From an uncultured Rothia sp. (GTDB taxonomy: Bacteria > Actinomycetota > Actinomycetes > Actinomycetales > Micrococcaceae), in assembly GCA_937935205.1 (NCBI GenBank), contig CALGXU010000502.1:1-13289 (forward strand): a stretch of DNA of 13,289 nucleotides, written 5' to 3'. Under the pieces are notes generated by a model, which had not been told where the DNA came from, ran no database searches, and saw only the letters and a list, made by a program, of their open reading frames with translations. Of this stretch, positions 6,274-13,163 are shown one piece after another (position 1 is the stretch's first letter; each line of letters begins with the position of its first letter). Made by a program: the position numbers and the translations under genes.

Positions 6274-7149
6274 TTACTCACCGATGCGGTAGTCAACCAC
6301 GAGCGGCGCGTGATCGCTGAAACGCTCATCGTAGCTTGCCGCGCGGTCCACGACCGCCTCCACGGCGCTTTCGGCGAGCGCCGGGGTCGCCATGTGGTAG
6401 TCGATACGCCAGCCTGCGTCATTATCGAACGCCTTACCGCGGTAAGACCACCAGGTGTAGGGGCCGGGCACCTGACCCGCCAGCTCACGAGCCACATCGC
6501 GGTAGCCGATATCGCCGAAGAAGCGGTCAAAGTAGGCGCGCTCCTCCGGCAGGAAGCCGGCACGCTTCTGGTTAGCCTTCCAGTTCTTAATGTCCAGCTC
6601 GGTGTGGCCAACATTCAAATCGCCCACAATGAGCACGTGATCGGAGTGCTTAGCCAGCTCAGGCATGCGCACCAGCATGCGCTCCAAGAAGCGGTACTTA
6701 TCGTCCTGCTTCTGGGTGCCGACCTCACCGGAGTGAACGTAGGCGCTGACCACGGTCAGGGTCTTACCGTTGGGCAGGACGTAGTCCGCCTCAACCCAGC
6801 GGCCCGAATCGTCAAAGTACTCTTCGCCAATATTCGAGCGGGTCGCTACCGGCTGGTTTTCCAGGAGTTCACCGGCCGAGTTCGGGGTGCGGCGGGTCGC
6901 CACCAGCACGCCGGCACGGCCCTTCGCGGCCGCCTCCGCGTGCAGAATATGCCACTGGGATTCGTCCAGCAGCTCACGCACGATAGCGTCGGGGGCGCGC
7001 ACCTCCTGCAGGCAGAGAATGTCGATGTCACGGCTCGCCAACCACGCCGCCATATCCTTCTTGTATGCGGCTCGGATACCGTTCACATTCACGCTTGCCA
7101 CGCGAAGCAGACCGCTCGGGCGCGGTGCAGGGGTGTTAGAAAAATGCAT
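6274..7149 (-). CDS. xth: Exodeoxyribonuclease III family (AP endonuclease)
   Basis: DNA repair nuclease of the exonuclease III/APE1 family; these enzymes cut at abasic sites and remove 3' blocks in base excision repair. All family motifs are present in the 291-residue protein: NVNGIR (21-26, Asn21), LQEVR with the metal-binding Glu49, AYVHSG with Tyr137, GDLN with Asp177 and Asn179, RIDY with Asp250, and SDH with Asp279-His280. The length is slightly above the usual 255-270, mostly from about 13 extra N-terminal residues. The gene diverges from the GntR-type gene across 83 bases. A CATAAT -10-like box about 7 bases before ATG 7149 suggests a nearly leaderless mRNA; the ribosome site is otherwise poor. 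A short 5-bp hairpin (6258-6272) just after the stop, with a T-run beyond, may be a weak terminator. Confidence 0.94.
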   Translation of the reverse strand: MHFSNTPAPRPSGLLRVASVNVNGIRAAYKKDMAAWLASRDIDILCLQEVRAPDAIVRELLDESQWHILHAEAAAKGRAGVLVATRRTPNSAGELLENQPVATRSNIGEEYFDDSGRWVEADYVLPNGKTLTVVSAYVHSGEVGTQKQDDKYRFLERMLVRMPELAKHSDHVLIVGDLNVGHTELDIKNWKANQKRAGFLPEERAYFDRFFGDIGYRDVARELAGQVPGPYTWWSYRGKAFDNDAGWRIDYHMATPALAESAVEAVVDRAASYDERFSDHAPLVVDYRIGE

Positions 7150-7218
7150 AGTCTTAATTATGCCAGTTTGAGGGAAGAGAAATTTTCACTCGTGCGCGTT
7201 TTTTCTCTGGCTGAACGG

Positions 7219-7232
7219 TAAACTATTGGGTG
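7219..7232 (+). promoter_or_regulatory. -10-like box giving a probable leaderless mRNA
   Basis: TAAACT at 7219-7224 fits a TANNNT -10 element, and start of transcription about 7 bases on would fall at the GTG (7230) or ATG (7233) of the regulator gene. No Shine-Dalgarno sequence precedes those codons. Leaderless mRNAs are common in actinobacteria. No convincing -35 box is seen. Confidence 0.35.
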
Positions 7233-8063
7233 ATGAATTCACACTCCTCACAGACCACCGACCACGGTGCCCCCTCACCTTCTGCGGGCACCACCGCATC
7301 CGAAAGTACCGCTCACAACGCTGAGAGCCGCTACGAGCTACCCCCGATTCCCGGCCCGAAGTACGAGCAGGTCATCCACTACATTGAGCAGCGCTATATT
7401 ATTCCCGGCAAGCCCGGCGATAAGCTGCCCACCGAGCGCATGATTCAGCAGAACTTTGGGGTGAGCCGCCAGACGGTTCGTAGCGCCCTGAAGGTTCTGA
7501 TTGAACGCGGCCTGCTCTACAACGTGCAGGGTTCCGGCACCTACGTTGCCGAGCGCTCCGACGCCACCTACATTCCGCGCGTGGACACCTTCGTTGATGA
7601 TATGCGCCGCCGCGGTTTTGAGGGCTCCACCCGCATGATTGCGACCCGCTGGATGGACGCCACCGAAGAGATTTCCACCCACCTATCCATGCCGGTGGGC
7701 GAGCAGGTGCTGTTCGTGCGCCGCCTGCGTCTTGCCGACCACGAAGTCATCGGCTTTGAGCGTTCCTACTTTGTGAAAGCCGCCGCAAGTAGCATCCTGG
7801 ACGCCATGATGGCGGAAATGTCCGGTGCGATGAGCTCGCTAGATCAGCTTGCTGACACCCCCAACGCTATTAAGCACGCCCGCGTACGCACCAGCGCGGC
7901 GCTCTTCACCGATGCCGACGCCGAGGCGTTCAACCACCAGGTTCCCGTGGGCGAGGCGGCGTTCAAGGTCTGCGCGACCGGCTACACCGAAGAAGGTAGC
8001 CCCGTCGAGTACTCAGAGACCCTGTACCTTGCCGATGCCTACTTCTACGAGATGATTCTCTAG
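7233..8063 (+). CDS. GntR-family transcriptional regulator, HutC/UTRA type
   Basis: DNA-binding regulator with an effector-sensing domain; the ligand is unknown. From ATG 7233 it has 276 residues (277 if the adjacent GTG is used). Residues 1-40 are a disordered Ser/Thr-rich lead. A winged helix follows at about 42-108, including LPTERMIQQNFGVSRQTVRS (65-84) as the helix-turn-helix and GSGTYVA (100-106) as the wing. A UTRA domain fills about 125-272, with RRLRLADHEVIGFERSYF (163-180), and the protein ends in a YSETLYLADAYFYEM-like terminal strand typical of this group. UTRA domains usually bind sugars, sugar phosphates, amino acids or other small metabolites. It diverges from xth, which says little about targets; self-regulation is plausible. 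It ends 32 bases before a strong terminator. Confidence 0.92.
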   Translation: MNSHSSQTTDHGAPSPSAGTTASESTAHNAESRYELPPIPGPKYEQVIHYIEQRYIIPGKPGDKLPTERMIQQNFGVSRQTVRSALKVLIERGLLYNVQGSGTYVAERSDATYIPRVDTFVDDMRRRGFEGSTRMIATRWMDATEEISTHLSMPVGEQVLFVRRLRLADHEVIGFERSYFVKAAASSILDAMMAEMSGAMSSLDQLADTPNAIKHARVRTSAALFTDADAEAFNHQVPVGEAAFKVCATGYTEEGSPVEYSETLYLADAYFYEMIL

Positions 8064-8094
8064 CATCTGCCTTCTCTCGTGTGATGACAGTGTG

Positions 8095-8140
8095 AAGGGC
8101 GGTGCCCCGGTAGATTGTTCTACCGGGGCACCGCCCTTTT
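8095..8140. terminator. Strong terminator shared by the GntR-type gene and folD
   Basis: A 20-bp perfect stem (8095-8114 with 8119-8138) closes on TTGT and is followed by TTTT on the plus strand (8137-8140). It stands between the plus-strand regulator and minus-strand folD (stop at 8202). The U-run favours the plus direction; on the minus strand the stem is the same but its tail is CTTCAC, so it may be less efficient that way. Confidence 0.88.
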
Positions 8141-8201
8141 GAGTTATCAGCTCTGCAATGTTTCAGCACCGAAATATTTCAGCGCTAAAATGCTGCGAGC
8201 C

Positions 8202-9080
8202 TTACGCCGCCTGACGCTCCGCAGTCTCCACCACGTTCACCAGCAGCTCCGCGCGGGTCATCGGGCCCACACCGCCGGGGTTCGGGGAAACCCAGGACGC
8301 CTTCTGCGCAGCCTCCGGGGAGACGTCGCCGAAGAGCTTCTTCTTGCCGGTCTCCGGGTCCTCAGCGCGGGAAACACCAACGTCCAGCAGGATTGCACCG
8401 TCCTTAACCTGGTGAGCCTTCAGCACGTGCGGAACACCCACAGCGGCAACAATGACGTCAGCCTCGCGCAGCACCTCGTCCAGGTTCTCGGTACCGGTGT
8501 GCGCCAGGGTTGCGGTCGCGTTCACCTCGCGGCGGGTCAGCAGCAGACCCAGCGGGCGGCCCACGGTAATGCCGCGGCCGAGCACCACAACGTTCTTACC
8601 GTTCCAGTCAATACCGTGGCGCTTCACCAGCTCAATAACACCATTGGGGGTGCAGGGCAGCGGAGAATCCAGCGGCTCAGAGACGTTCAGCACGAGCTTG
8701 CCGAGGTTGGTCGGGTGCAGGCCGTCCGCGTCCTTCTCGGGGGCGATGCGCTCCAGCACGCGGTTGGTGTCCAGGTGCTTGGGCAGGGGCAGCTGCACAA
8801 TGTAGCTGGTGCACGCCGGGTCGTTGTTCAGCTTGTCAATCTCTGCGTCGAGCTCTTCCTGAGTGATGTCACCGGGCAGGTCCACGCGAATGGAGTTAAT
8901 ACCGATCTCTGCGCAGTCGCGGTGCTTAGCGCCCACGTACGAGCGGGATGCGGGGTCGTCACCGACCAGGACGGTGCCCAGGCCGGGGGTAATACCCTTA
9001 GCCTTGAGCGCCTCGACGCGCTCCTTCAGCTCTTCCTTGATGGCTGCGGCGGTTGCGTTACCGTCTAGAATCTGGGGCAT
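8202..9080 (-). CDS. folD: Bifunctional methylenetetrahydrofolate dehydrogenase / methenyltetrahydrofolate cyclohydrolase
   Basis: Converts 5,10-methylene-THF to methenyl-THF (NADP-dependent) and then to 10-formyl-THF, the one-carbon donor for purines and formyl-Met. From ATG 9080 the protein has 292 residues, the family norm. SRSYVGAKHRDCAEIGI holds the catalytic pair Tyr48 and Lys52, and VQLPLPKHLD contributes the substrate-site Gln. VLGRGITVGRPLGLLL is the Rossmann nucleotide-binding loop, and PGGVGPMTRAELL is the C-terminal signature. The start was chosen over the in-frame ATG five codons upstream (9095) because AAGGAA lies 5 bases before 9080 and itself overlaps those upstream codons. 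It sits downstream of glyA on the same strand, so its substrate is made by its neighbour; 219 structured bases separate the two. Confidence 0.96.
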   Translation of the reverse strand: MPQILDGNATAAAIKEELKERVEALKAKGITPGLGTVLVGDDPASRSYVGAKHRDCAEIGINSIRVDLPGDITQEELDAEIDKLNNDPACTSYIVQLPLPKHLDTNRVLERIAPEKDADGLHPTNLGKLVLNVSEPLDSPLPCTPNGVIELVKRHGIDWNGKNVVVLGRGITVGRPLGLLLTRREVNATATLAHTGTENLDEVLREADVIVAAVGVPHVLKAHQVKDGAILLDVGVSRAEDPETGKKKLFGDVSPEAAQKASWVSPNPGGVGPMTRAELLVNVVETAERQAA

Positions 9081-9139
9081 TGTTTTTCCTTCCATAGGTT
9101 GCGGCGGGGTTCGCCGAAACGGACGGTCTGTGTGTTGAG

Positions 9140-9209
9140 TTCTAGGGTGTGCTTCTAGGGTGTGTACCTAGCAGGTACCGCTCCCCCGCTACCTCCCTCA
9201 ACGGAGGTA
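9140..9209. repeat. Tandem repeat and two inverted repeats between glyA and folD
   Basis: TTCTAGGGTGTG occurs twice, at 9140-9151 and 9153-9164 (13-base period). Next to it is the inverted repeat GTACCT-AGC-AGGTAC (9164-9178), then a 7-bp hairpin TACCTCC/GGAGGTA (9190-9196 with 9203-9209) that on the minus strand contains both a CCTCC and a GGGAGGT sequence. They lie 60-130 bases ahead of folD and could be operators or RNA structures in its leader. I know of no named element that matches. Confidence 0.5.
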
Positions 9210-9233
9210 TCGGGCAGGGCAGTAAAAGCAAGA

Positions 9234-9293
9234 GGGCGAAATAACCCCGCCCGCTCAGCACCCACGGGGGATGGTGAGCGAACGGGGTCATTC
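9234..9293 (-). terminator. Imperfect hairpin after glyA, possible terminator or attenuator
   Basis: Just past the glyA stop, the minus strand shows an ACCCCG...CGCTCA arm that pairs with CTGAGCG...CGGGGTT, about 14 bp including two G-U pairs, and then TTATTT. The stem is G+C-rich but the U-tail is broken, so partial read-through into folD is possible. Boundaries are approximate. Confidence 0.5.
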
Positions 9294-9299
9294 ATGGGT

Positions 9300-10574
9300 C
9301 TACCAGTTCTCGCTGCCCTGGTAGAGGGGGTACTTGGCGCACAGCGCCTCAACGCGGGCACGCAGCGCAGCGATATCCGGGTTCGGCAGCAGCACAGAAG
9401 CGATAATGTCGGCTACCTCGGTGAAGCCCTCAGCGTCGAAGCCGCGGGTTGCCAGCGCGGGGGTACCGATACGCAGACCGGAGGTCACCATCGGCGGGCG
9501 CGGGTCGTTCGGCACGGCGTTACGGTTGACGGTAATACCGGCATCGTGAAGCAGATCCTCTGCCTCCTTGCCGTTGAGCGCGTGGTTACGCAGGTCAACG
9601 AGCACCAGGTGAACGTCGGTACCGCCGGAGGCAATCGAAACGCCGGCGTCCTTCACGTCCTGCTGCAGCAGGCGGTTCGCCAGGATCTGTGCACCCTCAA
9701 CGGTGCGCTTCTGACGGTCCTTGAACGCGTCAGATGCGGCAACCTTGAACGCGGTAGCCTTCGCAGCAATCACGTGCATGAGCGGGCCGCCCTGCTGACC
9801 GGGGAACACTGCGGAGTCAATCTTCTTCTTCAGCTCCTCGGTGCAGAGGATGAAGCCGGAACGGGGACCGCCAAGGGTCTTGTGCACGGTGGAGGAGACC
9901 ACGTGTGCGTGCGGGACGGGGTTCGGGTGCAGACCCGCAGCCACCAGACCCGCGAAGTGAGCCATGTCCACCCACAGGTATGCGCCGATTTCGTCAGCAA
10001 TCGCGCGGAACGCTGCGAAGTCCAGCTGACGGGGGTATGCGGACCAGCCGGCAATAATCAGCTTGGGGCGCTCAGCCAGAGCCAGTTCACGCACCTGCTC
10101 CATGTCAACGCGGCCGGACTCGTCCACGCCGTACGCCACAACGTGGTACAGCTTGCCGGAGACGTTCAGCTTCATGCCGTGGGTCAGGTGGCCGCCGTGT
10201 GCCAGGGACAGACCCATGATGGTGTCGCCGGGGTTCAGCAGCGCGTGCATGACGGCGTTGTTCGCCTGCGCACCGGAGTGGGGCTGAACGTTGGCGTGCT
10301 CAGCGCCGAAGAGTTCCTTCACGCGGGAGATAGCGAGGGACTCAACGATGTCAACGAATTCGCAGCCGCCGTAGTAGCGGCGGCCGGGGTAACCCTCAGC
10401 GTACTTGTTGGTCAGTACCGAGCCCTGGCTTTCGAGGACGGCACGGGGGACGAAGTTCTCGGATGCAATCATCTCGAGGGTGTTCTGCTGGCGCTTGCGC
10501 TCCAGCTCAATGGCTTCTGCAACCTCGGGGTCGAGGTCGGCGAGGGGCATCTCGAGGATCTTCTGCTCGGACAT
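9300..10574 (-). CDS. glyA: Serine hydroxymethyltransferase
   Basis: PLP enzyme that interconverts serine and glycine while moving a one-carbon unit to THF; it is the main source of 5,10-methylene-THF in the cytoplasm. The 424-residue length matches bacterial GlyA. SENFVPRAVLESQGSVLTNK (38-57) and YAEGYPGRRYYGGCEFVD (58-75) are the N-terminal signatures. VDMAHFAGLVAAGLHP (202-217) supplies the PLP-contacting Asp and His, and VSSTVHKTLGGPRSG (226-240) carries the Schiff-base lysine, Lys232. The ATG at 10574 has AGGAGC 3-4 bases upstream. It is transcribed towards folD, and the two make a one-carbon unit pair. A TATTAT -10-like box at 10680-10685 would give a leader of about 100 bases containing a hairpin. 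Confidence 0.97.
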   Translation of the reverse strand: MSEQKILEMPLADLDPEVAEAIELERKRQQNTLEMIASENFVPRAVLESQGSVLTNKYAEGYPGRRYYGGCEFVDIVESLAISRVKELFGAEHANVQPHSGAQANNAVMHALLNPGDTIMGLSLAHGGHLTHGMKLNVSGKLYHVVAYGVDESGRVDMEQVRELALAERPKLIIAGWSAYPRQLDFAAFRAIADEIGAYLWVDMAHFAGLVAAGLHPNPVPHAHVVSSTVHKTLGGPRSGFILCTEELKKKIDSAVFPGQQGGPLMHVIAAKATAFKVAASDAFKDRQKRTVEGAQILANRLLQQDVKDAGVSIASGGTDVHLVLVDLRNHALNGKEAEDLLHDAGITVNRNAVPNDPRPPMVTSGLRIGTPALATRGFDAEGFTEVADIIASVLLPNPDIAALRARVEALCAKYPLYQGSENW

Positions 10575-10685
10575 TACGCTCCTGGGAGTGTTTTTGCGTT
10601 ATCTTCGGTCGCTCATCATCGGGGCTGCCGCAATGTCTGCGGCCGAAAACCCTGAATGAAAAAATATGAGCTACACCTCATAATA
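10575..10685 (-). promoter_or_regulatory. glyA upstream leader with -10-like box and hairpin
   Basis: On the minus strand TATTAT (10680-10685) is a good -10 match, but the -35 position is poor and falls within the neighbouring terminator stem. The deduced leader of about 100 bases holds a perfect 6-bp hairpin GCCGCA/TGCGGC (10627-10632 with 10638-10643), and an alternative pairing of TTCGGTCG near 10603 with CGGCCGAA near 10640. Two mutually exclusive pairings hint at leader control but could be chance in G+C-rich DNA. Confidence 0.4.
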
Positions 10686-10688
10686 CCG

Positions 10689-10726
10689 TAAAGCCCGCTT
10701 TCCTTCGAGAAGGAAAACGGGCTTTA
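10689..10726. terminator. Terminator hairpin between the ABC-3C genes and glyA
   Basis: An 18-bp stem (10689-10706 with 10709-10726, one C-A mismatch) with a CGAG-type tight turn. It stands 111 bases after the stop of the ATPase gene, on its strand, and just ahead of the glyA -10-like box. It probably ends the three-gene transcript and insulates glyA. The U-tail on either strand is short. Confidence 0.75.
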
Positions 10727-10737
10727 CAGCGAGACAT

Positions 10738-10796
10738 AGAGTGCCACCAATTCTGGCAGCTATTAGGATTATTGGTGTTCAGGCAGCTGTGACTCT
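10738..10796. repeat. Nested inverted repeats and GGCAGCT direct repeat at the island edge
   Basis: AGAGT (10738-10742) and ACTCT (10792-10796) enclose CACCAAT (10745-10751) and ATTGGTG (10771-10777). GGCAGCT occurs twice (about 10755-10761 and 10782-10788). The base composition changes here from core-like to A+T-richer. It could be a 3' untranslated structure of the operon or a remnant of an integration junction; neither is shown. Confidence 0.4.
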
Positions 10797-10836
10797 CTAA
10801 TCGTCAACATTCCTCAGAACAATTGAGAAGCTCAAT

Positions 10837-12684
10837 TTACTTGATGGCCTCATTTTCGACGGCTGGCAGGAAACCATACCTTCCCTCATTAATTTGTTTT
10901 GTAAAGCAAATTTCCTTCGTCTCAGTTCCAATCAGTTCCAGAGAATCCGTATTTTCTATGACGATGATTTGTCCATCAAAGTTAGTTTGGATATCTCGAT
11001 AGAACGCTTCGCCCAATTCGCCTGGTAGTTCGTCATCTTCCCCTGAGTCCGGAGAACGATAAGTGACAAGAGGCGAATCAAGCACAACGAATCCAGGAAA
11101 TGGCATCCCCCGTTTGAAACAATATTGAGCCAGGGTGATTGTAAAGGCAGCATGAAGTATTGCGCGTACCCCCTTGCCATGTGCTGAGCGCGGCTGTCCA
11201 TCAGCAACGATGTCATATTCTTGTGAGTCATAACGAACAGATTCCGCAGAAGGATATCCCCAAGCAACAAGACGCTCCGCAAGTTGCTTTGAGAAATCTT
11301 CCTCCACTGATTGGCTAAGTCCTGTAACCTCGGGTTTGGTCTTCGAAGCAGCTTCATCAGTGATTTGTTGGAGCATATTGTTATAGGTCATGACTTGTTC
11401 ATATAAGCCAAGGTATTTTTCGATCTCGCTCCGCTCTACAAGAAGTTCCTGAAGGCTTTTCGTCCCTAGATTCATCTTTGCATCGATTATATTGATTTTT
11501 TGTTCAATAGATTCAATCTCTTGACGCGACGTATCAATTACCCCTTGAAGCTCAATAATACGGGCATCCAGATGTTCTATAGTGACTCGCAAATCATCAC
11601 GCAATCCCAACGTCTTCTGGGTTTCAGCTTCGACAGAATTTCTTAGGGCATTCCCCGCTCCGCCACACTCCGGTTCGAGATGTTGCTTAGACGGCTCTGC
11701 TCCGCAAAAGACACAGATATCCTGTTGAAGGTACCCAAGAAGATTTCCTGTTTCCTCAATCATTTCAAGACGCGCTAAATCGCTCTCATATTGCTTCTCC
11801 AAGATAGTAAACCGACGACGCAGGGTTTCTGCTTCTGACTTCTCCATGCTGCGGATATCATTCTCAGTTTGCCGTTGCTTGTAGACAGCAAGAAGTTCAT
11901 TTCGCTCCTTTAGAAGAGGCTCAAGCTTTGAGTTACGCTCATCAATCTCCCCGTTCAGCCTATCAAGCTGTTCACTAAGATTTTTCGGCTCGGCAACACC
12001 TTGTAGTTGTAGCTCAATATCGCGGAGCATTCGTTGCACAATCTCCTGTTGGGCCTCACGCAACAACTTCTTCTGCTGTGGGGTTGGAACCGCAATCAAA
12101 TTAGAGTCATCTTCACCAGTGAGGATAAGCTTGAGGACAGAGGCCTCTTTAGTTTTATGAGTGAATTGTCCACTAAATCCAGGCTTATGTTCGGACTGAA
12201 TTCGAATCTCATCAATAAGACATAGACGAGTTATATCTCGAAAGCTGAGCGTGTGGGTTGCGTTATTTTTGTTCTTCCGTACTTTCTTCTCATCAAGCCC
12301 AATTTGACCGAGGAGGAACCGGGAGATGCTATTCGCCTTTTTTGTGTCATGCTTCGCGACAAGTTTCCTATCAGCTGCTATTGAAGTTTCGACACGGATA
12401 CATGACGTATATAAGTCCACGTCACCTCCCTTCACCGAACGTGCTAGAGTGATGTGTTCACCGGTGGGTAGCTCCAACCCAAGCAGAATACGCGTGTACC
12501 CTTTCTGTTCCGGGATTTCTCTAAGTTTTCTAGCTCCGAGAACAAAGTCAATAGCATCGACAATAAATGACTTACCGGTGTCGGAGGGGCCGTGGATAAC
12601 GGTGATGGAAGGGCCAAAGTCAATCGAAGCTGGCTCTTTGTTATCCCCGGTAAAGGTTAGGTGCAAAAGCTTGATTCGTTTCAT
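10837..12684 (-). CDS. SMC/Rad50-like ABC ATPase of an ABC-three-component system (DUF3732 type)
   Basis: Predicted motor of an ABC-3C system. These three-gene cassettes were predicted by comparative genomics to act in biological conflicts such as phage defence. The 615-residue protein starts with a RecF/SMC-like lobe; the Walker A motif GPSDTGKS is at 32-39. A helical coiled coil runs about 200-310 and 345-445, broken near its middle by CVFC (324-327) with His335 and Cys340, a zinc-hook-like tip. The C-terminal lobe has a signature-like SAHGKGVRAILHAAF (500-514) and Walker B-like GFVVLDSPLV (531-540), where Asp536 is followed by Ser instead of the usual Glu. QIIVIENTD (572-580) is at the H-loop position. 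ATG 12684 overlaps the previous stop by 4 bases, with AAGGAGA about 10 bases ahead. G+C is lower than in the core genes. No transporter transmembrane segments are seen. Confidence 0.85.
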   Translation of the reverse strand: MKRIKLLHLTFTGDNKEPASIDFGPSITVIHGPSDTGKSFIVDAIDFVLGARKLREIPEQKGYTRILLGLELPTGEHITLARSVKGGDVDLYTSCIRVETSIAADRKLVAKHDTKKANSISRFLLGQIGLDEKKVRKNKNNATHTLSFRDITRLCLIDEIRIQSEHKPGFSGQFTHKTKEASVLKLILTGEDDSNLIAVPTPQQKKLLREAQQEIVQRMLRDIELQLQGVAEPKNLSEQLDRLNGEIDERNSKLEPLLKERNELLAVYKQRQTENDIRSMEKSEAETLRRRFTILEKQYESDLARLEMIEETGNLLGYLQQDICVFCGAEPSKQHLEPECGGAGNALRNSVEAETQKTLGLRDDLRVTIEHLDARIIELQGVIDTSRQEIESIEQKINIIDAKMNLGTKSLQELLVERSEIEKYLGLYEQVMTYNNMLQQITDEAASKTKPEVTGLSQSVEEDFSKQLAERLVAWGYPSAESVRYDSQEYDIVADGQPRSAHGKGVRAILHAAFTITLAQYCFKRGMPFPGFVVLDSPLVTYRSPDSGEDDELPGELGEAFYRDIQTNFDGQIIVIENTDSLELIGTETKEICFTKQINEGRYGFLPAVENEAIK

Positions 12685-13163
12685 GAGTTGTTGTCTCCTT
12701 TCTGGTACTGCTTAGTTTCAAACTCTTCCGTCCAATGCGAGCAAATCTCCTTCATCTGTTCTCGCAGGTACACGTAGTTGCTTCCCTTAGATTCATCCAC
12801 AACCCAGCGTGCTCGGCTTTGAAGAGAACGAGCATAGCTGCTTTCAAATAGCTTCAGGAAATTCTCTGCGCCGTCACTCGCGCAGAACTCAACTCCTCGT
12901 TCACTGGTTTCTATCTGAACGAGTCCAGCCCTCACCATGAGAGATAGACCATCTCGCACATGTTGCCGTTTCACGCCAAATTCCCCCACTCGTATTGGGA
13001 TTGGAGGGTGAAGGCTCTCTGGGCCATTCAAATCTGCACTGTGCAGCAGAGCATGGTCAAGGAATACAAGATGGTTAATATCAAGGCGCGAGGGGAAGGC
13101 CCTGACGAGGAGTGTCAAGACGCGTACGCCCACCTCAAGAGGACTGTTAAACAGGTTATTCAT
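12681..13163 (-). CDS. Middle component of an ABC-three-component system (MC2-like)
   Basis: Small protein encoded between the effector and ATPase genes of ABC-3C cassettes, thought to bridge the two. The 160 residues contain FNSPLEVGVRVLTLLVRAF (5-23), LVFLDHALLHSADLNGPESL (32-51), then PIPIRVGEFGVKRQHVRDGL (54-73) and LMVRAGLVQIE (75-85). This pattern reads as a winged-helix-like core and matches my memory of middle component 2. The C-terminal third (105-150) is helical and charged. Similar proteins have carried misleading automatic names such as threonine transporter, but there is no membrane segment here. ATG 13163 overlaps the preceding stop codon (8 bases shared), with GGTGGA upstream, and the TGA overlaps the ATPase ATG, so all three are translationally coupled. 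The subtype number is from memory. Confidence 0.72.
   Translation of the reverse strand: MNNLFNSPLEVGVRVLTLLVRAFPSRLDINHLVFLDHALLHSADLNGPESLHPPIPIRVGEFGVKRQHVRDGLSLMVRAGLVQIETSERGVEFCASDGAENFLKLFESSYARSLQSRARWVVDESKGSNYVYLREQMKEICSHWTEEFETKQYQKGDNNS

Noticed and set aside
4711..7221. 836-codon open frame on the plus strand
   Set aside because: It runs opposite the 2H phosphoesterase, trpS and xth, which all have full family motifs. Its Val/Leu/His/Arg-rich composition is what an antisense frame of G+C-rich codons produces.
8115..9068. 317-codon open frame on the plus strand
   Set aside because: Antisense to folD and starts inside the terminator stem.
9081..9299. Known folate or glycine riboswitch before folD
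   Set aside because: The hairpins are small and no conserved riboswitch core was recognised, so I list it as unexplained structure only.
9162..10655. 497-codon open frame on the plus strand
   Set aside because: Antisense shadow of glyA; no recognisable motif and a composition set by complementary G+C-rich codons.
10956..11357. 133-codon minus-strand frame overlapping the ATPase C-terminus
   Set aside because: Different frame from the ATPase, whose frame holds the signature and Walker B motifs; no ribosome site.
12326..12715. 129-codon open frame on the plus strand in the ABC-3C region
   Set aside because: Antisense to the ATPase N-terminus, which carries the Walker A motif.
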